From CAZOZP01 sp964584325 (GTDB lineage: Bacteria > Bacteroidota > Ignavibacteria > Ignavibacteriales > Melioribacteraceae), in the NCBI GenBank assembly GCA_964584325.1, contig CAZOZP010000016.1, forward strand, positions 1 through 53,189: a DNA stretch of 53,189 nucleotides, in the 5' to 3' direction. A program made the position numbers and the translations under genes. The notes under the pieces were generated by a model. That model saw only the letters and a list, made by a program, of their open reading frames with translations, searched no databases and was not told the DNA's origin. Below, piece by piece: positions 1-7,993 of the stretch (positions within the stretch are counted from its first letter, which is position 1; every line of letters starts with the position of its first letter).

Positions 1-246
1 GCAGAAGATAAATGGCTTGAAGCTTCTTCCTGCAGTACATTTTATACTTTCCAGGCAAGAAGAGCCGGAATAAGATACAGAGACTCTGAAACAAAGAAAG
101 TTGAAACTGCCGCCACATTAAACGGCAGCGGACTTGCAACAAGCAGATTGATGGTTTCAATTCTTGAAAATTATCAGAATGCCGAGGGCAAAATAATTGT
201 GCCCGAAGTATTACGGAAATATACCGGATTCTCGGTTATTGAATAG
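1..246 (+). CDS. serS: Seryl-tRNA synthetase, C-terminal fragment
   Basis: This is the last 81 codons of a gene whose start lies before the window, read in frame 1 to a TAG stop. The enzyme charges tRNA-Ser with serine in the cytoplasm. The fragment carries the class II aminoacyl-tRNA synthetase end of SerRS: an SSCSTF segment, the FQARRAGIRYR segment, then the motif 3 region with NGSGLATSRLMVSILENYQ, and the usual IVPEVLRKYTGF tail. These segments are diagnostic of SerRS, so the call is firm although the N-terminal tRNA-binding arm and motifs 1 and 2 are not visible. Twelve bases separate it from the ABC exporter genes downstream on the same strand, so they may be cotranscribed. Confidence 0.95.
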   Translation, partial: AEDKWLEASSCSTFYTFQARRAGIRYRDSETKKVETAATLNGSGLATSRLMVSILENYQNAEGKIIVPEVLRKYTGFSVIE

Positions 247-258
247 AAAAGAGGATTA

Positions 259-2007
259 ATGGGAAGTCTATTTTCCCTGAAAAAGTATTTTCTCAGATAT
301 AAATTCAAATTGGCAATGGGTATCATTTTTATAATGATATCCAATGCATCACAGGTCTATATCCCGCTTTTACTGAAAAACGGCATAGACCGGATCTCCA
401 CAAATCCTGATAACACCGTTATTCTTAATTATGCCTTTATGATTGTAGGCACTGCTGTTTTCGGCGGTGTATTCAGGTTTCTTATCCGCCAGACAATAAT
501 TGTGGTATCCAGAGAAATTGAATACGATCTGCGACAGGATTTCTGGAATCACCTTCAGAAACTCCCCTTAAGATTCTTTCAGAATAATTCCACCGGAAAC
601 CTTATGGCTCATGCCACTAACGATATTTCCGCCGTGAGAATGTTTGTAGGACCGGCAGTAATGTATTCCATAGATACATTTACCAAGTCTTTGATAATCA
701 CGGTTATAATGGTCTCCATACATCCCGCGCTTACATTTTATGCACTGATTCCTCTGCCGTTTCTTTCTTTTCTCGTTTATCTTATAAGCAGAAAAATCAA
801 TAAAAAATACACACTTATTCAGGAAAAGTTTTCTGAAATTACGACAAAAGCACAGGAAACATTCTCCGGAATAAGAGTCATAAAATCTTATGTCAGAGAA
901 GAAGGAGAGCAGCAGGAATTCAACCGCCTCAGCAGCGATTATTACAAACGCACTATGGAAAAAGTCAGAATTCAAGCTTCCTTTATGCCTGTTCTTTATA
1001 TGATAACCGGAATTTCGGCAATAATTGTGGTTTGGACTGGCGGCGGCTATGTAATTGAAGGAACTATGACTATAGGAGAAATTGCCGCATTTATAGTATA
1101 TCTCGGATTGCTTATCTGGCCGGTAATTGCATTCGGCTGGGTTGCAAATATTATTCAGCAGGCTGAAGCAAGTATGAAAAGGCTTAACAGCATATTGAGC
1201 GAAGAATATGAAATTACGGATACTCCCGAATCGGGGAATTTTACAGAAACAATTAACGGAAGCATAGAATTCAGAGATGTTGTTTTCAGATACAGAGACG
1301 GTTTGCCTGATGTTCTTAAGAAAATTAATCTAAAAATAGAGAATGGTGAAACTCTTGCCATAATCGGTTCTACCGGTTCAGGGAAAACATCTTTAGTGAA
1401 CCTTATTCCCCGACTCTACGATACAACCGAGGGCGAAGTTTTAGTTGGCGGAATACCCGTAAGAAGCATACCGTTATCTAAACTACGGGAAATTATGGGT
1501 ATTGTTCCGCAAGATACATTCCTTTTTTCTGATACAATCACGGAAAATATACTCTACGGATGCAAGCAGCGCAATCAGGATAAAGCCCGCTTTGCCGCAA
1601 GTGTTTCGAAACTTACCAAAGATATTGAACAGTTCCCGAAAGGCTTTGATACAATTTTAGGAGAAAGGGGAATTACTCTTTCGGGCGGGCAAAAACAGCG
1701 CACTTGTATTGCCCGCGCAATTGCCGTTGATCCGAAAATACTGATTCTCGATGATTCTTTTTCTGCCGTTGATACTTTTACTGAAGAAGAAATTCTAAAA
1801 GAACTTAAGGAATTTATGAAAGGCAGAACAAGTATAATTATCAGCCATAGAATTTCAACCGTTAAAGATGCCGATAAAATTATTGTACTTGATGACGGAC
1901 TTATAAAAGAATCCGGAACCCACTCTGAACTGATAAAACTTAACGGAATTTATGCAGATCTTAACTTCAAGCAGATGCTGGAAAAAGAACTGGAAGGGTT
2001 AGCCTGA
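259..2007 (+). CDS. ABC exporter half-transporter with degenerate catalytic site
   Basis: A 582-residue half-transporter: about six membrane segments in residues 1-310 (type I exporter fold), then an ATPase domain. Walker A is GSTGSGKT near residue 370, the signature is a perfect LSGGQ near 474, and the H-loop is SHR. The Walker B ends in Asp-Asp at 498-499, so the catalytic Glu is replaced by Asp (D499). Known heterodimeric exporters (TM287/288, LmrCD, BmrCD) have exactly this substitution in one subunit. A GAGG site lies five bases before the ATG. The next gene starts inside this stop codon, so the two products very probably pair in the inner membrane to export lipids, peptides or drugs. 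The substrate cannot be read from sequence. Confidence 0.93.
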   Translation: MGSLFSLKKYFLRYKFKLAMGIIFIMISNASQVYIPLLLKNGIDRISTNPDNTVILNYAFMIVGTAVFGGVFRFLIRQTIIVVSREIEYDLRQDFWNHLQKLPLRFFQNNSTGNLMAHATNDISAVRMFVGPAVMYSIDTFTKSLIITVIMVSIHPALTFYALIPLPFLSFLVYLISRKINKKYTLIQEKFSEITTKAQETFSGIRVIKSYVREEGEQQEFNRLSSDYYKRTMEKVRIQASFMPVLYMITGISAIIVVWTGGGYVIEGTMTIGEIAAFIVYLGLLIWPVIAFGWVANIIQQAEASMKRLNSILSEEYEITDTPESGNFTETINGSIEFRDVVFRYRDGLPDVLKKINLKIENGETLAIIGSTGSGKTSLVNLIPRLYDTTEGEVLVGGIPVRSIPLSKLREIMGIVPQDTFLFSDTITENILYGCKQRNQDKARFAASVSKLTKDIEQFPKGFDTILGERGITLSGGQKQRTCIARAIAVDPKILILDDSFSAVDTFTEEEILKELKEFMKGRTSIIISHRISTVKDADKIIVLDDGLIKESGTHSELIKLNGIYADLNFKQMLEKELEGLA

Positions 2008-3785
2008 TGAGCAAAGAAGATGAAATAGCAGGAAAAGCATACGATTCGTCTTTAATGAAACGGCTTCTGGGTTATGTAAAGCCTTACAGAAAGTATGTGA
2101 TAATTGCCATACTCCTGAATCTGGTTTTCTCCGGACTCGGGCCCCTTCGTGCTATTCTTACTCAGATTGCAATTGATGACAAGATTGGAGGGAAAGACTA
2201 CGAAGGGCTCCTGATGATTTCCGTTCTACTCTTCCTTTCCCTTATTACACAGTCGCTTCTTCAGTATTTTCTTACATATTATACTGAGTATATGGGACAA
2301 AAAATCATATACGATATCCGTATTAAAGTGTTTTCGCATATTCAAAAACTTGCTCTGAAATTCTTCGACAAGACTCCTATTGGCAGAATCGTTACACGCA
2401 CAACAAACGATGTTGAAGCACTTAACGAGATGTTTTCTTCCGGAATCATAATGGCATTCAGCGATATATTTATCATTATTTGGATATTGATTATAATGTT
2501 TACTATGTCGTGGGATCTTTCACTTGTTACTCTCTCGGTACTCCCGATTCTCATCTATGCTACTTTTCTTTTCAGAGAGAAAGTACGTCAGGCTTACAGA
2601 GATGTGAGATATCATCTTGCGGCACTCAATACATATATGCAGGAACATATTACCGGGATGAATGTTGTTCAGATTTTTGCCAAAGAAAGAGAAGAGCTGA
2701 ATATTTTCTCTGATATAAACCAAGAACATAAAGATGCAAATGTAAGATCAGTTTTTTATTATGCCGTTTTCTTTCCGACAGTCGAATTAATAAGCTCCAT
2801 TGCCTTTGCACTCATTATTTGGTACGGCGGAGGAGAAGTAATTCAAAACACAATGAAGATTGGTGTACTTTTCGCCTTTATTCAACTTACTGAAATGTTC
2901 TTCAGACCAATTCGCGATTTGTCTGAAAAGTATAATATAATGCAGACCGCCATGGCTGCATCAGAGAGAATATTTAAACTTCTTGATGATGATACTTTTA
3001 TCAAAAATCCGGAAAATCCGGTTACCCTCCAAAATGTTAAGGGAGAAATAGAATTTAAGAGTGTGTGTCTGGCATATAATCCGGAAGAGTATGTTCTTAA
3101 AAACATTTCTTTTACGATTAAACCCGGGGAATCTATTGCAATAGTAGGTGCAACCGGAGCCGGAAAAACAAGTATCATAAATATTCTTACAAGATTTTAC
3201 GACATTAATCACGGACAAATTCTCTTAGACGGAACTGATATAAGGGAATTGGACAAAAGGGAACTTAGAAAGTATATCTCAATAGTACTTCAGGATGTGT
3301 TTCTTTTTTCCGGAACAGTTAAATCAAATATAAGCCTCAACAATCCGGATATAAACGATGAGCAGATAATTAATGCCGCAAAAATGGTTGGCGCCGATAG
3401 ATTTATCCGTGAACTGCCTGAAAAATATAATGAAGAAGTAAAAGAAAAAGGATCAACATTAAGTGTCGGTCAAAGACAATTAATTTCGTTTGCGAGAGCT
3501 CTTGCTTACAACCCACAAATACTTATTCTGGATGAAGCTACTTCGAGTGTTGATACTGAAACAGAGAAAATAATTCAGAATGCAATTCAAACCCTTTTGA
3601 AAGGCAGAACATCGATTGTAATTGCCCACAGGCTTAGTACAATACAAAAAGCCGATAAAATTCTTGTTATGCACAAAGGAGAACTCAGAGAGAGTGGTAC
3701 CCATCAGGAACTTCTTTCTAAAAAAGGTATTTACTATAAACTTTATCAGTTACAGTATAAAGACCAGGAAATAAATAATAATTAG
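2007..3785 (+). CDS. ABC exporter half-transporter, partner with canonical catalytic Glu
   Basis: A 592-residue half-transporter with an N-terminal type I membrane domain (about residues 25-320) and a C-terminal ATPase domain. Walker A reads GATGAGKT, Walker B ends in Asp-Glu with the catalytic E510, and the H-loop is AHR. The signature motif is LSVGQ (V487 for Gly), not LSGGQ. It complements its upstream neighbour: this Walker B Glu would face the neighbour's perfect signature, while the neighbour's Asp faces this altered signature. That gives one competent and one degenerate ATP site. The ATG overlaps the upstream TGA by one base, indicating translational coupling. It ends in a 4-base convergent overlap with the next gene. 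Substrate unknown. Confidence 0.93.
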   Translation: MSKEDEIAGKAYDSSLMKRLLGYVKPYRKYVIIAILLNLVFSGLGPLRAILTQIAIDDKIGGKDYEGLLMISVLLFLSLITQSLLQYFLTYYTEYMGQKIIYDIRIKVFSHIQKLALKFFDKTPIGRIVTRTTNDVEALNEMFSSGIIMAFSDIFIIIWILIIMFTMSWDLSLVTLSVLPILIYATFLFREKVRQAYRDVRYHLAALNTYMQEHITGMNVVQIFAKEREELNIFSDINQEHKDANVRSVFYYAVFFPTVELISSIAFALIIWYGGGEVIQNTMKIGVLFAFIQLTEMFFRPIRDLSEKYNIMQTAMAASERIFKLLDDDTFIKNPENPVTLQNVKGEIEFKSVCLAYNPEEYVLKNISFTIKPGESIAIVGATGAGKTSIINILTRFYDINHGQILLDGTDIRELDKRELRKYISIVLQDVFLFSGTVKSNISLNNPDINDEQIINAAKMVGADRFIRELPEKYNEEVKEKGSTLSVGQRQLISFARALAYNPQILILDEATSSVDTETEKIIQNAIQTLLKGRTSIVIAHRLSTIQKADKILVMHKGELRESGTHQELLSKKGIYYKLYQLQYKDQEINNN

Positions 3786-4234
3786 TTATCCAGCCTTACT
3801 TTTACCACAGCCTTAATTACACGTGAGGGTTCATCTTTATAGAGCCCGGGCATATGTGCATCTTCCGGAAAAAATATTGCGAAATATCCTTCAGACAAAC
3901 TTACGAAATCAATCTCACCTTCAAGTTTGTAGAATTCTCTTTCTTCGTCGTAGGGACCTGCGGCAAGTTTTAATATATTGGAATAACCGAATCTTTCTTC
4001 CCCTTTACAAACAAACTGAACATCTGCATATTTATAATGAGCTTCAATAAAGGCTTCGCTCATAGCTTTTGTAGTGTAATCCTGAACCAGAACATAAACA
4101 CTTGTTCCGTCAATTTCATATCTTCCCGGCTCAATACTGTTGAAATCAGTCTTCTTCAAATACTCAAACGCCTTAGCAAATCTTTCACCTAAAAAATTAT
4201 ATTTGGCTGAATTTACCAGTCTGTCTAAAATCAT
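3782..4234 (-). CDS. YhcH/YjgK/YiaL (DUF386) family protein
   Basis: This 150-residue protein matches the YhcH/YjgK/YiaL family, compact cupin-like proteins that bind a metal. Visible family features are the N-terminal MILDRL, the IDGTSVYVLVQDY strand pair, the AHYKYADVQFV segment with the conserved His, and the FFPEDAHMPG segment with the second His near the C-terminus. Family members occur in sialic-acid and sugar catabolic operons (EbgC is a relative) and have been proposed as sugar anomerases or isomerases. No sugar pathway gene lies nearby, so the substrate is unknown. Its ATG overlaps by one base the stop of the upstream secreted protein on the same strand, so the two are probably cotranscribed. 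Confidence 0.88.
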   Translation of the reverse strand: MILDRLVNSAKYNFLGERFAKAFEYLKKTDFNSIEPGRYEIDGTSVYVLVQDYTTKAMSEAFIEAHYKYADVQFVCKGEERFGYSNILKLAAGPYDEEREFYKLEGEIDFVSLSEGYFAIFFPEDAHMPGLYKDEPSRVIKAVVKVRLDN

Positions 4235-4725
4235 TAGTCTATCCTCTTTATTTGAAATGACTTTGCAATCGTATCAAAATCCGCTTCCAATGCGTTGCGG
4301 TTTTCCTTTAGGTCTGAACAAGTAATAAGATAATAACTTCTGTTACCCGGAATGATATACTGAACCTGCGTTAAGCTTTTACCTCTGAGTTCAGTATTTA
4401 TTTTTAATTTTCTTCCCACAACTTTTAGTGAAGTTTCAAAATCCTTGTTTGAAAGAACATTCATCCCTGATTCCTTGAGTGCCTTTATATGTCCGCCTAA
4501 ATAAGAATCCAGCGGCAACTCCGATTCTTCTCTTATAAACTTTATGTTGGCTCTGAATCCTTTATCCATAGGCTTTTGAAGAATTTTATATGGGAAGCCC
4601 GGAAATGAAGCAGCGTCCCACCCTTCCGGAACTTCAATCGAGAAATCTGCTTCGTCATATTGATTTTCTTGTGAAAATAAAATAACTTGAGTTAGAAATA
4701 ACAGTACAAGAATTATTGTTTTCAT
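4234..4725 (-). CDS. Small secreted protein of unknown function
   Basis: About 163 residues from the ATG at 4725. This start is preferred over an in-frame ATG 96 bases upstream because it begins directly with a signal peptide (MKTIILVLLFLTQVILFSQ) and has an AGG-type ribosome site before it. The mature part begins with an acidic patch and a FSIEVPEGWD strand. That start, followed by alternating strands and a C-terminal helix, resembles the general PsbP/DcrB-like fold of exported small proteins. I could not place it in a named family. Expected in the periplasm or as a lipid-free exported protein. It is transcribed with the YhcH-like gene (1-base overlap) and divergently from the TM1266-like gene. 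Confidence 0.75.
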   Translation of the reverse strand: MKTIILVLLFLTQVILFSQENQYDEADFSIEVPEGWDAASFPGFPYKILQKPMDKGFRANIKFIREESELPLDSYLGGHIKALKESGMNVLSNKDFETSLKVVGRKLKINTELRGKSLTQVQYIIPGNRSYYLITCSDLKENRNALEADFDTIAKSFQIKRID

Positions 4726-4792
4726 AAGACCTGATTTTTTTTTCTTTAAAAATAACCTAATAAAATCAATATTCAAATTATTTGAGGCAAAG

Positions 4793-5053
4793 ATGCAAAA
4801 ATCTGTATTAATTATCCTCATAGGCCAGAGAAAAGAAGAAGCTGTAAAGGTTCAGCAAATATTAACCGGGTGGGGCTGTATTATAAAAACAAGACTAGGG
4901 ATTCACGACGGGGTACTTCCTGAATGCAGCAATACCGGATTGGTTATACTTGAACTTGTAGGAACAGAAGAACAAAAAGACGAATTAACTCGAAAACTGA
5001 ATGTGCTTCCGGGAATTTCCGCAAAGCTTGTTCATTTAAGTGTGGATGAATGA
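4793..5053 (+). CDS. TM1266-like putative iron-only hydrogenase system regulator
   Basis: An 86-residue protein with the beta-alpha-beta/ACT-NikR-like pattern of the TM1266 family: MQKSVLIILIGQRKEEAVKVQ, a central GIHDG turn, a LVILELVGTEEQKDEL strand-helix, and a final LPGISAKLVHLS strand. TM1266-type proteins usually sit next to the [FeFe]-hydrogenase maturation genes hydE/hydF/hydG and are thought to bind a small ligand. No hydrogenase or maturation gene is in this window, so the partner is unknown. GAGG lies five bases before the ATG. The gene is divergent from the secreted hypothetical gene, with a 67-bp shared upstream region, and ends flush against the stop of the DNA repair gene on the other strand. 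Confidence 0.8.
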   Translation: MQKSVLIILIGQRKEEAVKVQQILTGWGCIIKTRLGIHDGVLPECSNTGLVILELVGTEEQKDELTRKLNVLPGISAKLVHLSVDE

Positions 5054-5731
5054 TTATTTCTTAATACGATATAATATTTTTTCATCCTTTAATTCTCTTA
5101 TGGCATCAGAGGCAATCCATTTTGCCGAGCTGTTTTTTGCTAATGCAAGATTTTCGGCAAAGGCAATTGCATTGGCATTAAGAAACATACTTCTCTTTCC
5201 GATCTGTCTCAAGGCCCAGTTGACAGCTTTTTTAACAAAGTTTCTTCCGTCTGAAGAGTATTGTTCTATCAGAGGTAAATATTCAAGGAAAGATTCATCC
5301 GGAATCTTTTTCAAATGCACAGCCGAAACGGCAATGAGTGCAAATGATGCTCTTCTTACAAATTCCTTTTCCGAAATGCACCATTGGTGAATTTTTTTTT
5401 CCCTGAAATCAGCATTAACAAATAGATTCAGACAACATTGATCGCATACATCCCAGGAATCAAAATCATTTGCCCATTTGTCTGCTGAAACTTCATCAAA
5501 ACCGGAAGCATCAGCAACCATTGAAGCAAGAATCCGAGCCTCGTGAAATCCGCTTTCCCAAAGTTCTTTTGCAAGATTATTATCTCTTTTTATACCTGAA
5601 GAAATTTTTCTTATTTCAGGCATTCTAATTCCGAAAGCTTTATCTGCATTTATTCCGAAACGCGCCATTCCTTCAATATTGGTTTGGTCTGCCATTAAAG
5701 AAAATTTTTTAATTATTTCTTTGGAAGTCAT
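5054..5731 (-). CDS. AlkD-like DNA alkylation repair protein
   Basis: About 225 residues forming HEAT-like helical repeats of the AlkD family. These are DNA glycosylases that flip or expose N3- and N7-alkylated purines without base intercalation. Typical segments are GIRMPEIRKI near residue 35, the ELWESGFHEARILA helix, the DSWDVCDQCC segment and VKKAVNWALRQIGKR. All are conserved in the COG4912 group. The start is an ATG at 5731 directly preceded by an in-frame GTG, and either could be used. It lies alone between two convergent or divergent genes, so probably has its own promoter in the 92-bp gap before the ferritin-like gene. Function in alkylation repair is inferred from family only. Confidence 0.88.
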   Translation of the reverse strand: MTSKEIIKKFSLMADQTNIEGMARFGINADKAFGIRMPEIRKISSGIKRDNNLAKELWESGFHEARILASMVADASGFDEVSADKWANDFDSWDVCDQCCLNLFVNADFREKKIHQWCISEKEFVRRASFALIAVSAVHLKKIPDESFLEYLPLIEQYSSDGRNFVKKAVNWALRQIGKRSMFLNANAIAFAENLALAKNSSAKWIASDAIRELKDEKILYRIKK

Positions 5732-5823
5732 CACTTAATAATTTATTGTTTATGTTAACAATAATAATTAGATTAAAATTGAAATACAAAAGCAATTTGG
5801 CAATTAGTCTTATAGGAGGGTCT

Positions 5824-6282
5824 ATGTCGCTTGTTGAACAAACCAGAGATGTTCTTCATATTGCAGAAAAAGTTCATAAAGATTTAAGCTCAATATTTGA
5901 AAAACTAGGCAAAGAGTCTGATAAGATAAGAATTAAGATTCTTCTCGATTATCTTTCCGAACACGAGATGTTTCTTGAAAAGTGTCTTGTTGAATACGAG
6001 AATAGTTGTTCCGATAAGATTTTAAATAATTGGTTCAAGTATGGACCTGAGAAAAAAACAATAACGGAAATTGCTGAAATAGATATTAGTCCGGATTCAG
6101 ATATTGATGATATAGTAGAAAAAGTATTGCTTATAGATGACAGGCTGATAGAGTTTTATTCTGAAATGAAAGAACAGACAAACTGCAGTTGTGTAAAAGA
6201 AGCTTTTGATAATTTGGTTGAAATGGAAAAGAGAGAAAAAATTAAGCTTGTTAAGAATACGGCAAGATTTCAGGACATTTAG
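5824..6282 (+). CDS. Helical protein, possible ferritin-like/rubrerythrin-like domain
   Basis: A 152-residue, almost entirely alpha-helical protein. The ATG at 5824 is chosen over an in-frame ATG 78 bases upstream because a strong AGGAGGG site lies just before it (5815-5821). The upstream extension reads as low-complexity Ile/Lys sequence. Helix 2 carries SEHEMFLEKCLVEYE and the last helix FDNLVEMEKREKIKL. Glu/His-rich helices spaced this way are reminiscent of the four-helix ferritin-like (erythrin) fold, but the usual paired ExxH metal motifs are incomplete. I therefore call the fold as possible, not established. The glycerophosphodiesterase gene follows after two bases, so the pair is likely cotranscribed. 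Confidence 0.6.
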   Translation: MSLVEQTRDVLHIAEKVHKDLSSIFEKLGKESDKIRIKILLDYLSEHEMFLEKCLVEYENSCSDKILNNWFKYGPEKKTITEIAEIDISPDSDIDDIVEKVLLIDDRLIEFYSEMKEQTNCSCVKEAFDNLVEMEKREKIKLVKNTARFQDI

Positions 6283-6284
6283 AC

Positions 6285-6980
6285 TTGGGAAATCAAATAC
6301 TGATAATCGCGCACAGAGGTGCAAGTGCTTATGAGCCGGAGAACACACTTCCGGCAATAAATAAAGCTCTTGAATTGGGAGCAAAGTGGATTGAAATTGA
6401 TGTTCACAAATGTGAAAATAATATTATAGTTATTCATGACCATTTCCTTTTCAGAAGAACAAACGGAAGAGGTTTTGTATCCGGAAAAAGTCTTGAATAC
6501 ATTAGATCTCTTGATGCAGGCAATGGTGCGGTTATACCGTTGTTAACAGAGGTAATTGACCTGACTGCCGGGAAATCGGGTCTGAATATAGAACTCAAAG
6601 GAAAAGAAACCGCTGAACCTGTAGCTCAGATTCTTTTGAAATATATCAAAGACGGAATCTGCAAATATGAGGATTTTATCCTTTCTTCCTTTAATTACAA
6701 TGAACTTAGAAAAATTAAAAGTCTGGACAGAAAGTTTAATACTGCCGTACTGACTCGTAATTCAGGTGCAAAGGCATTGAATCTTTCAACAGAACTTGGG
6801 GCAAAGACTGTACATGTGTATTATCGATTTATTAAAAAGAAATTTGTAGAAAAAGCTCACGAATTGGGAATTAAAGTTTACACATACACTGTAAATGATC
6901 CGAAAATCTGCATTAAACTTAAATCTATAGGTGTTGACGGCGTCTTTTCTGATTACCCTGATTTACTTCATAGGCAGTAA
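6285..6980 (+). CDS. Glycerophosphodiester phosphodiesterase
   Basis: A 231-residue TIM-barrel phosphodiesterase that cleaves glycerophosphodiesters such as glycerophosphoethanolamine into glycerol-3-phosphate and an alcohol. The GDPD signature is complete: AHRGASAYEPENT at the N-terminus (catalytic His, then Glu and Asn), IEIDVH (metal-binding Glu and Asp), IHDH (second catalytic His), and IELKG. The C-terminus holds the expected YTVNDP and GVDGVFSDYP segments. There is no signal peptide, so it acts in the cytoplasm. The start is a TTG at 6285 with AGGA nine bases upstream inside the end of the previous gene. No ATG would preserve the first beta strand. Coupled to the upstream gene (2-base gap). 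Confidence 0.93.
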   Translation: MGNQILIIAHRGASAYEPENTLPAINKALELGAKWIEIDVHKCENNIIVIHDHFLFRRTNGRGFVSGKSLEYIRSLDAGNGAVIPLLTEVIDLTAGKSGLNIELKGKETAEPVAQILLKYIKDGICKYEDFILSSFNYNELRKIKSLDRKFNTAVLTRNSGAKALNLSTELGAKTVHVYYRFIKKKFVEKAHELGIKVYTYTVNDPKICIKLKSIGVDGVFSDYPDLLHRQ

Positions 6981-6991
6981 TTAGCCTGTCT

Positions 6992-7921
6992 TCAGATTAT
7001 TCTTTCCAGAACCAGTTTCCCGTAGGGATTTACGGCAGGTTTTTCGAAAGACTGTCTTATTAGAGGCCCGATTGTTAAAACTTCGGCAGCATTACCCTTA
7101 CATTCAACTTTGTTGTAAAAATAGTAATCAGTACCATTATCGATACTTCCGGCAGCATTGGAAAACACTATTCCGTCTTTTTGGTAATTATCCGATTTAT
7201 GCATATGACCGTGAAGTACAAGATTAATTGAATTATTTTTGAAAAAATCTATTATCTTTTTCTTTCCTCTAAGTTTCAATGTTTGGCTTTCTATTCTGCT
7301 CCAGATTGTATTTTGAGAAGTTTGAGGGTCATTTTCGTATTTACAGAAGTGATGATGTATCACCGCAATTTTTTTGCAGCCGGAGAATTCAGGTTTTGAC
7401 AAAATGTTTTCTACTGATTTTCTGTCTTTCTTCAAAATTTTTCCGTTCGAAGCCATAGGATTATTGAATAAATGGAATTTATCCGAAGAATTAAATCCGA
7501 CCAGTACTGCACCATCAATTATTTTAATAAATGGAAAGAACTTCTCGGAATCAGGAAATATTACCCCGGTAAACAATTCAGGTAACTTATTTACAAATGC
7601 TGTCAGTTTATCTTCAAGATCTGCCTTTCTGCAATCGTTGGTAAAGTTCAGAATATCCTCAGCCGAAGCAACACCTCCGAAAATATCATGATTGCCGGGT
7701 ACTATCGTTACCTTACGTGAATCCAGCAGATTATGTTTTTTCAGAAGTTTTCTGAATATTTCAAACTCTTCGGGTAAAGCCTTATGAGTGATATCGCCTG
7801 AGATTACAAGATGATCGAAACCGGCTTCATTTATTTCATGAAAAAGATTGTTTGTTTTGTTTATGTTAGCCTTCTTAAATTTAGAATTAAGATGTAGGTC
7901 TGAAATATGGATAATTTTCAT
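6992..7921 (-). CDS. Calcineurin-like metallophosphoesterase
   Basis: About 309 residues from the ATG at 7921, which begins directly with MKIIHISDLHL. A possible longer reading adds 17 residues without family features and is rejected. All metal-binding blocks of the class III cyclic nucleotide phosphodiesterase/calcineurin fold are present in order: DLHL, GDIT, GNHD, a HHH segment and GHMH. These coordinate a dinuclear metal centre. It resembles CpdA-type cAMP phosphodiesterases, but substrate specificity cannot be read from the motifs. No signal peptide or membrane segment is visible, so it is probably cytoplasmic. It lies 72 bases after the large histidine kinase on the same strand and converges with the glycerophosphodiesterase gene. 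Confidence 0.88.
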   Translation of the reverse strand: MKIIHISDLHLNSKFKKANINKTNNLFHEINEAGFDHLVISGDITHKALPEEFEIFRKLLKKHNLLDSRKVTIVPGNHDIFGGVASAEDILNFTNDCRKADLEDKLTAFVNKLPELFTGVIFPDSEKFFPFIKIIDGAVLVGFNSSDKFHLFNNPMASNGKILKKDRKSVENILSKPEFSGCKKIAVIHHHFCKYENDPQTSQNTIWSRIESQTLKLRGKKKIIDFFKNNSINLVLHGHMHKSDNYQKDGIVFSNAAGSIDNGTDYYFYNKVECKGNAAEVLTIGPLIRQSFEKPAVNPYGKLVLERII

Positions 7922-7993
7922 AATGTCTCTTATTTGTATAGTACGAAAATAAAACCCGCATATTACAAACAAATTATTATGAAACTTAGGAAT

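Noticed and set aside
4726..4821. N-terminal extension of the secreted hypothetical protein
   Set aside because: The extension would bury the signal peptide and overlap the start of the divergent TM1266-like gene. The ATG at 4725 has an AGG-type site.
5746..5823. Longer start of the ferritin-like gene
   Set aside because: The strong AGGAGGG site at 5815-5821 points to the ATG at 5824, and the extension is low-complexity.
7922..7972. N-terminal extension of the metallophosphoesterase
   Set aside because: The extra 17 residues precede the first family strand and show no similarity. The ATG at 7921 begins directly with the MKIIHISDLHL segment.
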